A DNA stretch of 64,000 nucleotides. Origin: Metridium senile. Taxonomy: Eukaryota; Cnidaria; Anthozoa; Actiniaria; Metridiidae. The notes beneath the pieces were generated by a model. That model saw nothing but the letters and a program-made list of their open reading frames with translations, was not told where the DNA came from and ran no database searches. The position numbers and the translations under genes were made by a program. Each line of letters opens with the position of its first letter. Position 1 is the first letter of the stretch. Shown piece by piece: positions 19,437-32,192 of this stretch. The DNA lies in the NCBI GenBank assembly GCA_949775045.1, contig OX459103.1, positions 6,024,502 through 6,088,501 on the forward strand, written 5' to 3'.

Positions 19437-20663
19437 TTAATTAGTAATAATTGGGGATGATGGTAATGGTAATGGTGGTAGTGGTGATGGTGATGTGATC
19501 ATAATGGTATGGGGATGATGGTAATGGGGGTAGTGGTGATGGTGATGTGATCATAATGGTATGGGGATGATGGTAATGGTAATGGTGGTAGTGGTGATTG
19601 TGATGTGATCATAATGATATGATGATAATGATAATGGTAATGGTGGTGATGGTGATGGTGATGTGATCATAATGATATGATGATAATGATAATGGTAATG
19701 GTGGTGATGGTGATGGTGATGTGATCATAATGGTATGGGGATGATGATAATGGAGTGATGGTGATGGTGATGGTGATGTGATCATAATGGTATGGGGATG
19801 ATGATAATGGAGTGATGGTGATGTGATGTGATCATAATGCTATGGGGATGATAATAATGGTAATGGTGGTGATGGTGATGGTGATGTGATCATAATGGTA
19901 TGGGGATGATGATAATGGAGTGATGGTGATGGTGATGGTGATGTGATCATAATGGTATGGGGATGATGATAATGGAGTGATGGTGATGGTGATGTGATCA
20001 TAATGCTATGGGGATGATGATAATGGTAATGGTGGTGATGGTGATGGTGATGTGATCATAATGGTATGGGGATGATGATAATGGAGTGATGGTGATGGTG
20101 ATGTGATCATAATGGTATGGGGATGATGATAATGGAGTGATTGATGGTGATGGTGATGTGATCATAATGCTATGGGGATGATGATAATGGTAATGGTGGT
20201 AGTGGTAGTGGTGATGTGGTCATAATGAATATGGGGATGGTGATAAATGTAATGGTGGTGGTGGTGATGGTGATGTGATCATAATGGTATGGGGATGATG
20301 ATAATGGAGTGATGGTGATGGTGATGTGATCATAATGCTATGGGGATGATGATAATGGTAATGGTGGTAGTGGTAGTGGTGATGTGGTCATAATGAATAT
20401 GGGGATGGTGATAAATGTAATGGTGGTGGTGGTGATGGTGATGTGATCATAATGCATAATGATATGGGGATGGTGATCCTGGTAATGATGGTGGTGATAA
20501 TTGTGATCACAATGATATGTGGATGATGATAATAGTTATGGTGGTGGTGGCCTGTGTACAGCCGTCCCCACCACTCCCCCCCCCTACGGGGAGAAACGGG
20601 GAGGAAACTTAAGGTGGTGGCAGGTGGTGATGGTGGTGGTGATGGTGACAATGATGATGGCGA
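19437..20663. repeat. GAT-rich minisatellite array
   Basis: Repeated units of about 45-130 bases built from GGTGATGTGATCATAATGGT, ATGGGGATGATGATAATGG and GTGATGGTGATGG. Several longer blocks recur nearly unchanged (for example around 20195-20290 and 20365-20450). A non-repeat piece at about 20550-20611 (CTGTGTACAGCCGTCCCC, a run of C, CTACGGGGAGAAACGGGG) interrupts it. Confidence 0.93.
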
Positions 20664-20744
20664 TGATGATGTAAGAACACTGACCATTTTATATGAGACA
20701 TTTTAGTTCTATTTGACATAATCACATTATGAACATCATAACGA

Positions 20745-21190
20745 TTATCATAAGTTATCATCTCTTCCCCCTTCTAATCATTCTAATCACTCATATGCAG
20801 TTCTTCTAATCATCATCATCATTATCATATCATCATCATCACCATCATGCATTTTTACTACCATCGTCGTCATTAACAACACCATCGCCAACATAAGTAT
20901 GGTTACATCACCATCATTATCACCATCACTATCACCATCATCATCTGATCATCATCATATCACAATCATTATCATCATCATCATCATTATCATCATTATT
21001 ATCATTATCACCATTATTATCATTGTGATCGCAATTATCACCACCATCACCATTATCATCATCATCATATCACAATCATTATCATCATCATCATCACCAT
21101 CATCGTCTTTATCACCACCATCACCAACATAAGCATGGTCATTATCACCATCATTATCACTATCACCATTATCATCCGATCATCATCCCA
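20745..21190. repeat. ATC-rich microsatellite in opposite orientation to the preceding array
   Basis: Interrupted (ATC)n/(ATT)n/(ACC)n with CATATCACAATCATTATCAT recurring near 20955 and 21067. Its sequence is the complement type of 19437-20663, so the two blocks form a large imperfect inverted arrangement. Confidence 0.9.
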
Positions 21191-21293
21191 TCATAATGAT
21201 TACAAACATTAGTACAACACACGGTGCGTTTGTCAAAATTAGTGCGCATACAATCCCACACGTTAAAGCAGACAATATGAATGCGCTAAAGAT

Positions 21294-21430
21294 GGACGTA
21301 CAGTGACGTATTTTTATGGTTTTACCAACCAACCATTGTTACTGGATTAGAACAAAGAAAATTAAAAATCTATTGTGAAAATGGTTGGCAAACTAGCGTA
21401 ACAATACCAACACTTGTAAACACTACGCTC
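21294..21430. mobile_element. Single-unit copy of the 4309-4744 element family
   Basis: Runs from GACGTACAGTGACGTATTTT through CCAACCAACCATTGTTACTG and AAATGGTTGGCAAACTAGCG to CCAACACTTGTAAACACTAC. It is uninterrupted and shows the ancestral state of the nested copy at 1158-1395. Confidence 0.7.
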
Positions 21431-22117
21431 ACCAATAGAAACAGTTGGAATGTGTTTGAAGAATGCCAAGGAAGAGAACACTAAAGGATAGCAATTTGCA
21501 TTTTTGACTGACCACGTTTTCGCACCATTTTACTAAAAGTGCGAGCAAAGGGCAATGCGTAAAGGCGTCGTTACACTTTGCAATGTTTCTGCAGCTTAAT
21601 TGTTTCTCAAATCCGTTGCGACAAATTTTCCAGAAAGAACAGCATAATCTAACAGGCTGTCTCGCTTTTTTGTTGTTGATGACAGCATTGCACAAAGTAG
21701 AGTTCAGTTCTACCTTTCGCAGCAGAACTCGTCAGCTTTCGACTCTAAGTGCAGCTTCACAAGACTAGTTGTAGAAAATGCATAGTTTAACAGCGCTTTA
21801 AATGTGTTTGCTTTTAAACTGTAGTATTATGCACTCATTGCTAAATAGTTGAACAGTATTAACAGGGTGGTTCGTCGGGATCTAAAAAACTGGCCGCAGT
21901 TACAGGATGCCCGTATTAAGTGGGTGGCCGTTTTTCTATTGCTATAAATGCTCCAAAATGTACGTATTTTTGCATCGTGGGCGCGCTCTTTGTATTACTA
22001 AAATGAGACAGTGATGCAACTTATTTTATAAGTAAGGCCCATTACAACGGAATTTACGCGTTTATAGTAGTAAACCAGAATGAATAAAAAAGTCGTTTAA
22101 ATAGGGACATAAAGGGA

Positions 22118-22453
22118 CAACGCAACTTGCTGTTAAACGTGAAATTTCATACGCAAGAAGAAAACGCAACCAGATTTCAACAAAAAATACAAGTGCGCTC
22201 AGAAAAGATGAAACGTAAATTATTATGATACACAAAATTATTTACGCAAAAAATACGCTTCACAATTTCCATGTTGCATGTACAACGCAACTTGCTATTA
22301 AACGTGAAATTTCATGCGCTGGAAGAAAACGCAACCAGATTTCAACAAAAAAAACTTACAAGTGCGCTCGCAAAGGGTGCATGGAAACGTAACTTGTTAT
22401 AATACGTAAAATCATTTACGTAAGAAAAATACGCAATTTTCACGTTGCGTGTA
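22118..22453. repeat. About 164-bp tandem duplication
   Basis: Two head-to-tail copies start at 22118 and 22282. Both have ACAACGCAACTTGCT, TTAAACGTGAAATTTCAT, GAAAACGCAACCAGATTTCA and CAAGTGCGCTC, followed by ATTTACG(C/T)AA-type sequence. They differ by small indels. Confidence 0.85.
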
Positions 22454-23360
22454 CAAAACAAACTAGTGTTGGCATAAAAGCCATGTTTTAAAATATAAAC
22501 TGAAGTTAATTAAAGAACCAGGAAGTAAGCATTAATCAACATCCTACTAAGAAGGCGTGCTTTATCAATGCCGCTTTTCAGTATAGTACCGACCCGAAAT
22601 TAAAAACACATACGTACGTGTGTGTGCAGTAGAACCTCCGGCGCGCAAGTGCTGCAACGAGTATGTTTCTCCTTCGACCTGTTTGTTTACGTCTATGTTT
22701 TGTAAACAAATTAAAAAACCTGAAATTGATTTCAAAATAACGGCGATATGATTACGACTGGAACTAATGCAGTAATAATAAATCGTACTAGTGTTAAGTT
22801 TGATATTAATTTTATAGGTTTATTAAAAGACGATTCTGGGCACAGTTTTTCGTTATGAATAAACGTGGGATTCTAGTTCTTATCAGTAAATAAATTCATT
22901 TTTCGCTTCAGCTTTAATTCGTTATATTTGCATAGAGCGATAACGTAGGGCAAATTACTATCGCGGCTTTGCACAAAGGGATACCTATCTTTACTCGCTG
23001 TTAGCGGCACAAGCTAGTCTTAAAAACTTACAAACTCGCATATCTCTTGGTCATATTTACTTAGAAGGTATATATATAATTATCGTTTGGAGTTTTAGAT
23101 TTTAACGCGCGCACGCTTCCGGGGTACTTTTCCCATGATATCGCTAATCTGCTTGATAGATATTATAAAAAAAACGCTAATCCTTATTATAGTTTAGTGT
23201 GAATTGTGTTTGCAGTTTCCAAATAGTTCTCTTTGTCTGGTATTTATGGTCTGTTACATTTAGATGAGTTGTTTTTATTAATGTCTGTAGGAAATATAGG
23301 TTTAATTTTAGCGCCCACGATTGGATGATTTTACTACATAGAATATGATGCTGATTTGGA

Positions 23361-23462
23361 AGACTTGATCAAATCGAACGCATGATCAATTCGAAGACTT
23401 GATCAAATCGAAGGCGTGATCAAAATCGAAGACTTGATCAAATCGAAGCAATGATCGCGTGA
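23361..23462. repeat. Short array of TGATCAAATCGAA words
   Basis: GAAGACTTGATCAAATCGAA occurs three times, alternating with related words such as GGCGTGATCAAAATCGAA and CGCATGATCAATTCGAA. Period about 36-40 bases. The word resembles the array unit at 51009-51360. Confidence 0.8.
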
Positions 23463-25879
23463 AGAGGATGATCTCCTAAAGGCGATAAATATGTGTTGAA
23501 ATTGGGACCCTGTTCTCACCTCCTTCCTTTCACAGACCATCAACGAGCTATAGGGTTAATTACATGAGTGACACTCCTCAAATTGCTTTCAAAACTCTCA
23601 AGGCAAAAAAAGGGTAATTAGCGGCATAAACCCACACAAAAGCAATTTCCCCTTTAGAAGTAAAGCCTTTTAAAATTAGGCTTCTAATGCTGCAAAAATA
23701 GGCCTTGGATTTTGGTTCTCATTGAGCGAAATTGATCGACCCCCCTCTGGTCCCTAAGCAGAACCGCTTAAGAACCCCGACTGGTTTGCGGTTATTGTGT
23801 CGGCGATTGGCACTTTGGTCTGAAAGATGCTCACAACCGCGATGTGTGCGTAATCATCAACAAGGACAATACATCCAAATATATTGCGTCTACGGTCAGG
23901 AATGGCTTGCTGAGAGAAATCCTTCTGTAGTTGCTTAATTTAAAGTTACAAGCCATAACCCATCCTTTCAGTCCAATATGCTGCCTTAAAAACCCATTCT
24001 AGCCATCCCTTTCTTTAACAAGTCAAATAACTATAACGTTTAAATTGCCATCGGAACTCAACGTTTATGTTTATTGACATATACTTGTGTAGAGTGATTT
24101 AATGAGCCTGATCAAAATATTTTGCTTGTAAACTGTCAGACGCAACAAGCACTCACGGGCACTCTGCGGATATGTCAAACAAGTACATTGCTAGACACTA
24201 CAGAATAACTGACAAGTAACATCCAAAGCTGGACGATCTCAGAGCGAGTACTCGCGGAGGAGAGCTAGGTGAAAATTCGCATACAAGCCGGCTGTGAATT
24301 ATTTTTATCTTATCATCTTACGCGGTAGTTCAAAGGTATGGAACACAGCACGATATCTAGAGCGGACCGTGTTCTGAAAAAAGTTGCCCTGAGGCGAATA
24401 TACCCTAGAAGACATCTCACACTGTAAATAATAATTTACCAGTCCTTAATTTCTACTCTAATTAGTAATGCTTGAAAAAACGTTTCACAAGGTGGCTATT
24501 TGTGGAAGAAATGTTAATTTTAAGGTGTACTTCCAAAGCAGATATTCAAGTCAACTGCGACGCTGGCTGGTTTAATATTAATGACCACTCGTCGATAGCC
24601 TACGGTGTAATAATCAATACAAGTTAACAAGGCTTGAATAGAAACTATGTCGCGATGTCGAGTCTTCATATGCTTCCTTAGCAATCTTTCTCTCAAGTAA
24701 TTTAAAGCAAAGTTTAATTGTTTTGTTAGGCACTGCGGGAGAAGGGCTTGAAGTGAAGCCGACGATGCAGCGAAGCACCCGTTACCGGTACAGCACTACA
24801 GCTTTCCAAGACCCTTAACAAACTACCATACTGTCTCAATTCCTAAACCTAAGGATGATATGTTTTAGTCTAGAGTAAGGTATAGCTGTGTGTTTTGCGC
24901 CGAGGTATATGTTCTCCCTAACGGCGTTTCTAATAAAGGTCTTGATTATGTTGAATATACCCATTGTCTTAAGCTTTGTCATGTATGACTGTGTTTCGAC
25001 TATAGCGGTGAATAGTGATCGCTGCGTCACATGAGCGGTTTCGTTTGAGTGTGTGGAAAACATAGACGATTCTAGACAAGCCAGATGTCAAGTTCGAATA
25101 TATTAAATCCCGTGTAAACCTCTGCAAAATATGCCCAAGTTTGGTCGGGTACAAGTCAGTTTTCTTTGCTACTATATGCTTGACTTGTTTACGCTTCGAT
25201 ATTCATGGTTAAGTTTATTTTTAGTTTTGGGCAATATAATAACATAAAACAACAACAATAGTGATTTGTTTATAGACGTAAACATTAGAGTTTATAATAT
25301 GCTAATTTGGGAACGCTTTTTGGGGAAACTTTCCAAATCGTGTACTTGCCATTTTGTGAAGACAAGTCCATTGTATATGGGTGTATATGATGCGATTTCT
25401 GAGTAGTCTAATTCTGCACTTAAAAATGATTAACCTAACTTTTTGTCTTATTGTTCTATTTATGATATATTTCCCTCTTTCTTTCCACTTTAAAGTTGAA
25501 TAGAATTTGAACTCAGAAACAGGAGATAGTGGTAACTCCTGTTTTGCAGTAGAAATGTCCCCTTTAGTTAACTTACAACTGAACGATAGTATCTTGCGAG
25601 AGTTGGCGGCACTTAGTAGCAGTCTAAACATCATTTCTTTCGTCCAAAAGATCTCAAGTGGATGTTTTGAAATAACAGACTGTTTATTTATGCTCGAAAG
25701 TAAACAAAACCCTTCAAGTGGCCGTTTTAATATTGCTTAAAGTGTTAGACAATCAAACAAATCCTTCAGTGTGAAAAAGGTGTTGAGAAGAACACCTTCT
25801 GTAGTCGAGAAGAAGGTTCTTCGAGGAACGAAGACGTTATAATTAGGCAAAAGAAACACTGAAATTTGTAATAGCCTTC
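23463..25879. other. Gene-free spacer
   Basis: No exon, RNA gene or clear repeat could be supported. The short open frames are unremarkable and lack family motifs. Confidence 0.5.
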
Positions 25880-26480
25880 TACTTACAACTTGGAGTTTAC
25901 TGTGCAGAATATCGGATGAACGTTTTCGTAAAAGCAGAAGTACAAGTTCTCTGCGTGCATCCAGGTACAGAACAACTTAGTTAGTGAAAGGCATTGTTCA
26001 AACTTGAAAATTATGGCTTCCATACTGATTACAAACTGCATTGCGCAGAATTTCTCTTGTATATTTTCTAAAGAAGCATAAGTCCTGGCCTGAATAATGT
26101 AATAACTTACAGATTTGTATCATTCCTTACGACTCCATTTCAACTATAAGATGTTTTGTTGAATTATCGTAGCAATATAGCAATTTTACAGAATAGTAAG
26201 TGGACATTTTCTTGTACTATGTCGAAACACAATTCTACATAAGTTTAAGCTGAAAATACATAAAATACGCACGATAAGTTAACATGTTTACATCTAGGTT
26301 TCAACGGTTGAGCGAATTGTTCAAATCTGTAATTATAATCACCATATTCCAAAGTAGCAGTTTACAGAGAATCGGACGAGCATTTTCTTATAAGTGATAG
26401 AAACACAAATCCTATACGATTTTCAAATGCTAAAGACATATCATGAATTGTCACGATGATTTAAAAGCTACCTATACCAA
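25880..26480. repeat. Degenerate tandem array, period about 150-160 bases
   Basis: Four weak units share an AGTTTAC-(T/A)G-(T/C)GCAGAAT-like start, a GGA(C/T)GA-ACGTTTTC or GGACATTTTCTTGTA block, and AACACAA(T/A)TC-TA. They are recognisable near 25893, 26034, 26175 and 26355 but strongly diverged. Confidence 0.5.
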
Positions 26481-27104
26481 ACACCATAGTTGTAAGATTA
26501 AGGCAATTTGGATAATCGGATCAATAAATATGCTAAGCTTATAAGCATCGAAAATCCTTCTTTATAGATAAGCTTTTGAAAGAGGCTTTTCGGGTATAAT
26601 CCTTGACACGAGCAAGGTACTTGAAAAATGAAATTTTTTTAACTGAGAACATTCACTTCAGGACATATTATTAACACATTTCGTTCTACCATGAAGGATA
26701 TGTATATTTATATAACAAATAATGAAACTTCGTAAAATAACTTCGGTCAAATAAGGAACTACATATACATGTGAGGTTTAAATTTGCAGTGAAGTGAAAT
26801 TTTGACATTTATAGTTAAGTGTGAATATTATACCGACTTTTTAACAATCTATATTCGCGTAAAAAGTAAAAAGTAAAATGTGTATGATATTATTTTGTAG
26901 ATATCAAATATGAGTAAATTTAAAATATATTTCTAGTATTTTGAAGCATTTTATTTAGCGATGAAAAAAAAGCAAATATATTTTTAATTCATTCGTATAA
27001 GATTAGCTTTTCTAACTGCTGCATATCTGACTTGTCCTTTTATATCAAACAGTATTCCAACTGCTATGTATGTATTCATTAGTGAATATCTTGAATACAG
27101 CTTA

Positions 27105-27650
27105 CATGGGAGGTTTTTGCTGCGATTTAAGGCACGCTGCCTCCACTTGAGTTCCTGCTTTTATTCAGTGGAAATTAAGGCACATTTTGTTGTGGTTTGA
27201 GTCGCACTTTTCCCTGCGATTTAAGCTGGGCACGCGAGTTTGCCATATTATTTAAAATACGGTTTCGGATGCCTTTCAGTTAAACACGAGTTTTGCTGGT
27301 TTTTTTTGCGACGATTTAAAGCGCTATTTTGCTCGTATTTGCGGCGATTTGAACTCAAATTTGCGCCTCAATTTTGTCGTCATTCTCAAAAAGAAGTTTC
27401 ATTAAGGTCTTCAAGATGATAGCTTAAAAAATATCTCTTTAGAAATTCAGGGGAGAAGACTTAGTTTGAAAATCGCAGAAATAGAATTGAAAACCGCAGT
27501 TATCGCTTTGAAAAATCGCGAAAATATCGCTTTGAGAATACGCAAAACAGCTTTAAAAATTGCTTTGAAGATGCGCGAAAATCGTCCTGAAAACACAGCA
27601 CAAAAAAAGCCAATCATCTTGTATTCGAAAATATCTATTAAGTTTACTTG
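27105..27650. repeat. Degenerate GCGATTTAA / AAATCGC word repeat region
   Basis: The first half repeats GCGATTTAA-GC and TTTTGC words; the second half repeats GCTTTGAAAAATCGC-like words every 20-30 bases. The halves are loosely complementary. An open frame at 27466-27651 rich in Ala, Ile, Lys and Arg is a translation of the repeat. Confidence 0.5.
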
Positions 27651-30270
27651 ACGAATTAAGCTTAAATTTTTTCAATTTATTCATTGATGATCAATCTACT
27701 TAATTTTTGAAATCTTTTCCACAAACAACTTGAGCATCTTATTATGCCATTAATAACTATCCAAGTACCCTTAAAGAAATTAGGAATAAATTTCAGCTTT
27801 AGACAAAATAATGGATAATTGCAAATCGTCCCTCAGACAAATTAAGAACGGAATGAAAAACATTATAAATGTGATAATTATTCGAGCCAACAATACTTCA
27901 AAATGTGCGCTAGCTTTTGAAGTTGACAAAAACATTGATAATTATTTCCCATGTTAAGAAAATGTGAATTCTAGACAAAAAAGAAAAGTTTGAAGTGTTG
28001 AAGAAGTGTTAAAAATATTCTTTTTTTGCTCGCCAGAGATACAGTGAAAACATTGTAGCTATATTTTTTTACCGTTAAAGTTACAGCACAATGACAAAAG
28101 TTTACTTTTGTAATTTCTTCCCTAGCGAGAAGTTAAAAGTCTGACCAGCTTGCACTAAGCAAAAAAAAAAAGATTTAGAAATATCCAAAGAAAATGTTAG
28201 TTCTCCGTTTCAGACCGAGGAGGAATTTATCAGTGTTGTTGAAAATGTCACCTCTCAAGTACAAGACAAAATGTGTATTTCAAATACTGACAAATTCTAC
28301 CGAATGTTGGCAAAGATTGGCATTACCAAAATATTGAGCTTGAAAACATAATTTTTATTTTGCGTAAAAAGTGAGTTTTTGTAAATACTCATCATTTCTT
28401 TTAAATTCAATAGGTAATTTTCGTTCATGAATTATATAAAAAAAAGAAGCTTATCGAAAGTTAAATTATCAATTATAAAAACTACTTTCGAAAGTCTTAA
28501 TTGTAAGCGTGGAAGATTTTAATAGATGTTTGTAATTAATATTTATTCCATGTGATTGGTATTCAAAGAAAATCTTTATTTGGAAGTTTTATATAGAAAT
28601 TGAAATACTTTTCTTAAAAAATAATATATATCTTCTATTCTGCGTAAAAGTTTATTAAAAAAGTGTACCAAAAAAGTTGGTTGCAACAGAATAAGCAGCC
28701 ATGATTGTATTATTAATTTTGAAGCAGTTTTTTAGAAGATATATATTATTTTTTTCACAATTCATAATGAGAGCCGAATTTGAAAAGTGATTCAGTTCAA
28801 TTATCGTGTATAGTATCTAAACTTAATAGTATCTAAACTTAATGTATGAAAATTGAATTTGTCTAGCTTGTAAGTCATGCAGTCAGTTTTAATTAGTTGG
28901 TTAACTAAAAAAGATTGATTAATTATTTTTGCCAAAGAAACATAAGATCATTGTTGCGGTTTTTCTTCAAAAGTGAGCTAGATACAGTTTTGGTTCGAAA
29001 AAAATTCGTTGAAATTTGTTAATAATATGAATATCAATCAATATTTTTAGGTTTTAGCTCCTCTTTTCTCGAAAATTGATTGATTGATTGAAAGATTTAA
29101 ATTTGAAAGAGAATTTGAAAGTCTTATTGTTTCCACAAGTCTTGAAATGGCAGCTATGAAAATATTTTAAGTTAAGGATTTGAATTTGCTGGAAAGTGGT
29201 TAGAGGGAAGAATGTCTAAAGACATTGTGTGGAAAATCGAGCGAAGAGATATTTGAATATATGTTCCTCTGCCCTTTTCCAACTTGCCAAAGACTCAAAA
29301 CGATTACTGACAAGAACCAAAAATAGAGCTCAAACCATGAATTTATAGAAATTAATATTGTTACTGTGTAATAGTTTTTATTCATTAAGGCAAGTAAAGT
29401 TTTAATAACAAAGTTGTTTTGATATTTCTGGTTGAGTTTCAGTCACTAACTAACATTTCAATGGTGAATATTCTTTATGATTCATGCTTTATATGTTTAT
29501 ATATTATCATTTTCGTCACTTGAGTTAGAAATGGTTTTCCATAAAAAGTCTCATAACCTTATTCAAATATTTTTGTTTTATATTCTATTGTCAATGCATT
29601 TATTTAGTTGTTCGAGTATAACTACTACTCAGTGTTTTTTTCTTTTCTTTTTATAGATATAGTTATCAAATTGCCACAAAGTTTACTTCAATTGAGTTCT
29701 TAGGGAAACAAATTTAAAACAAAAGCGAAGTTGTATAAATATTTTCACATATTCTTACAAACAAATATAAAATTGCAAAGAGAAGGAGGGGCATCTTTAT
29801 CAAAAACAGAAGATAATATTTTATATTTTTTTCAGATGTTAGTAACGCTTTTTGATATTTTTTCCAAACAAATTTAACAAAATAATCAAAAAGTTGATTT
29901 TCGACTATATTCGGTATAAATTTTGATCATATTCTAACATATCTCTTTTTAGATATAATGAATTTGTCGCGAAATTCCCAAGACAAACTATAAGATAATT
30001 AAACTTGTTTTGACATAAGTTTCAAACATTTGGTTCCGTATTCAATTTGAGTTGGGCCTACTTCAGACATCGAACTTTTGCCGCATTGAATCTAATTACC
30101 TTTGAGACCAGCGGCTAAGAAAAGGCCGATAACTATACCTTATAAGATATCAGCTCTTTTGCTTAGTGCCAGGAGACGATGTGTGTTAAGTTTGGTCTAC
30201 ATACTTCTACTAGTTTCGAGGAAAACAGCGCTTGAACTCAAAGGGAATTAGATTCGACGAGGCAAACGAC
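27651..30270. other. Gene-free AT-rich spacer
   Basis: Very AT-rich with no convincing exon. A small direct repeat TAGTATCTAAACTTAAT lies at 28810-28845, and ATATATTATTTTTTTC at 28740 faces a complementary AAAAAATAATATATAT at 28616. Confidence 0.5.
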
Positions 30271-30272
30271 CT

Positions 30273-30393
30273 CAGGCCTAGTTCATACGTCGCATCTCAC
30301 ATGTGCCGAATCTATGCAAAACCTATTGTTTGAACTGATTTGCATTAGAGTCTGCACATGTGAGATGCGACGTCTGGACTGTATGGGCCCTAG
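30273..30393. mobile_element. Foldback element, CGTCGCATCTCACATGTGC arms
   Basis: CATACGTCGCATCTCACATG, then TGC, pairs with GCACATGTGAGATGCGACGT on the right. Inner arms pair through TATGCAAAAC and TGCATTAGAG. About 120 bp. Confidence 0.8.
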
Positions 30394-30445
30394 ATTTGTT
30401 ATTGCTTTGAATTTGATGCTAGATTTCCAAGACAAGTATAAAGCG

Positions 30446-30692
30446 GAGGTCAAACGGCTATGATAGTTGATGATAGTTGAAGGCGTCTCAACTATCATCA
30501 ACTATCATCAACTATCCTGTACGCGCGGTCAAACGGCAAAAACTATCATCGACTATCATGTGAAATTTGAGTATGTTCAAACTCTATGATAGTCCATGAT
30601 AGTCGATGATAGTGCATGATAGTTGGTGGTCAAACGCACATGATAGTTGGAACTATCATCAACTATCATGAACTATCATTGCCGTTTGACCG
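30446..30692. mobile_element. Foldback element built from ATGATAGT words
   Basis: The outer ends are AGGTCAAACGGC and GCCGTTTGACCGAG. The interior is many copies of GATAGTTGATGATAGT and its complement AACTATCATCAACTATC, with internal GGTCAAACG words near 30518 and 30632. It can fold in several registers. Confidence 0.85.
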
Positions 30693-30741
30693 AGTCTTAA
30701 AACAGTATAATCTAAGTATATAATTATGATCAATTAGCTAA

Positions 30742-30905
30742 AGGCCCGGGCAAACGGCTTCGACATTTGCTTCAACATTGGTTCGATTTTGTTGAGTAAA
30801 ATGGTTGTTGAACCATGTTGAACATAGGGGACAAACGGTTTCAACATTGGCATATTCAACAAAATCGAAAGATGTCGAAAGGATGTTGAAGCAAATGTTG
30901 AAGCC
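30742..30905. mobile_element. Foldback element built from TTCAACAT words
   Basis: Starts GGCCCGGGCAAACGGCTTCG and carries TTGCTTCAACATTGG and TTCGATTTTGTTGA, mirrored by CAACAAAATCGAAAGATG and GATGTTGAAGCAAATGTTGA. Related to the insert at 1241-1349. Confidence 0.8.
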
Positions 30906-30907
30906 TC

Positions 30908-31147
30908 TGTGGATTAATTATATGTGAGTTGAGCTTGTTTTATTTGTTGTTCTCTCCAATGCCAGAATGTTTTTTTTCTCAGCGTTATCCAGTTTTCCTG
31001 AATTCATTCGCAAAAGGCAACATGTGAGCAGAGTTGTGTTCTAAAATATTTAATGTAGGGGTAGTGAGTGGGAGGAAGTGTAGGGGAAGTGTGTCGATAC
31101 TTAAACATTAGCCACTGGCTAGGTACAAAAATGATTTATTTCTATTT
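30908..31147 (+). mobile_element. tRNA-derived SINE, 5'-truncated copy
   Basis: Begins at TGTGGATTAATTATATGTGA, equivalent to the base after the tRNA-like head in the 10236 copy, so the A and B boxes are gone. It retains TTATCCAGTTTTCCT, AACATGTGAGC(A/T)GAGTTGTG, AATGTAG and TAGTGAGTG, and a short ATGATTTATTT tail. It directly abuts the foldback element on its left. Confidence 0.82.
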
Positions 31148-31282
31148 GAATTCATTCAAAGATTTAGTCGCGAGTCTTTTCTAAAAATAACGTTTGTATT
31201 TGAAACATCTAATTTTAAATATGTAGTTCACAACAAAATTTGAGTAAGTTTGATTTCTTATAAAGGCTTAGCCGAAATTGAA

Positions 31283-31582
31283 ATTATAGGCATACACCTT
31301 TTTCATAAAGATTGTCCAAGTTGATAGACCTTACAAAATGGCAAAAAATTATGAGCATATATGCTCATAATTTACATATTTCAAAAAGTCATATTTTTAC
31401 ATATTTTCAAGGCGATAGATCTTTCCAACATGGAAAGGAATTATAGGCATACGCCTATTTCAAAAAGGTTGTCCAAGGCGATAGATCATTCCAAGACGGA
31501 AAATGATTTATATAGGCATACACCTATTTCAAAAGGTACGTTGTCCAAGGCAATAGATCATTCCAAGACTGAAGGGATAATT
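31283..31582. repeat. Tandem array, period about 75 bases
   Basis: Four units with ATAGGCATACACCTATTTCA, then AAAGGTTGTCCAAGGC, GATAGATCATTCCAAGAC and GGAA. The second unit is scrambled around an ATGAGCATATATGCTCAT palindrome. Confidence 0.75.
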
Positions 31583-31916
31583 AGCCACTTGAAAAATTGT
31601 TTTTTTCTTTCTTCAAATTGAAAACTTTTATAGACTGCAATTTAAATCAGACTTCTGATTGCGCCATCATTTATCATTATAAGCACTTTCAAAACCACTT
31701 ATAAACACTTCAAATCCATTGGATATATATGGCGCCGACAACAAGTAATGATATTGATATTGTGATACTGATGAGTTGATAGTTTGCAAAGCTCTTCATA
31801 AAATGGCTAACATCCGTTCATAACCGTTTGAATTAGTTATAAAGTTAATCTCATAGTTAAAAATGGTTTTCCAAAAGACTTAAGGTTATTAATTTGTCTT
31901 TTTAAAGTCTTTTGCT

Positions 31917-32192
31917 ATATACAGTCAATGGCAGTTAACATTGTAAACCAAAAATACATTTACACTAAAAGAAATGTCACGTGACAGCACATAAGTCGCT
32001 CTAAATGCTTGATATTAGCATTACTTGTGAACATATATTTCATAATTCTTATTCCATGTGCACTGTTATTTATTATACAGTTAAAAACTGAATATTCAAC
32101 TGCTGAAAACAGATTAACAAAGAATCATGTGTCACTTGTTGTAGTGTTAATCTCTACTTTACGTGGACAACGTTAGTGTCATTGACTGTATA
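31917..32192. mobile_element. TIR element, TATACAGTCAATG ends
   Basis: TATACAGTCAATGGCAGTTA, then ACATTGT, faces ACAACGTTAGTGTCATTGAC, then TGTATA. 276 bp with no ORF. The TA-initial ends suit a TA-duplicating class, but the superfamily cannot be set. Confidence 0.65.

Noticed and set aside
20388..21132. Open frames of 77 and 99 residues
   Set aside because: They lie inside the GAT/ATC repeat blocks and have repeat composition.
27466..27651. 61-residue Lys/Ala/Ile-rich frame
   Set aside because: It is produced by the AAATCGC word repeat.
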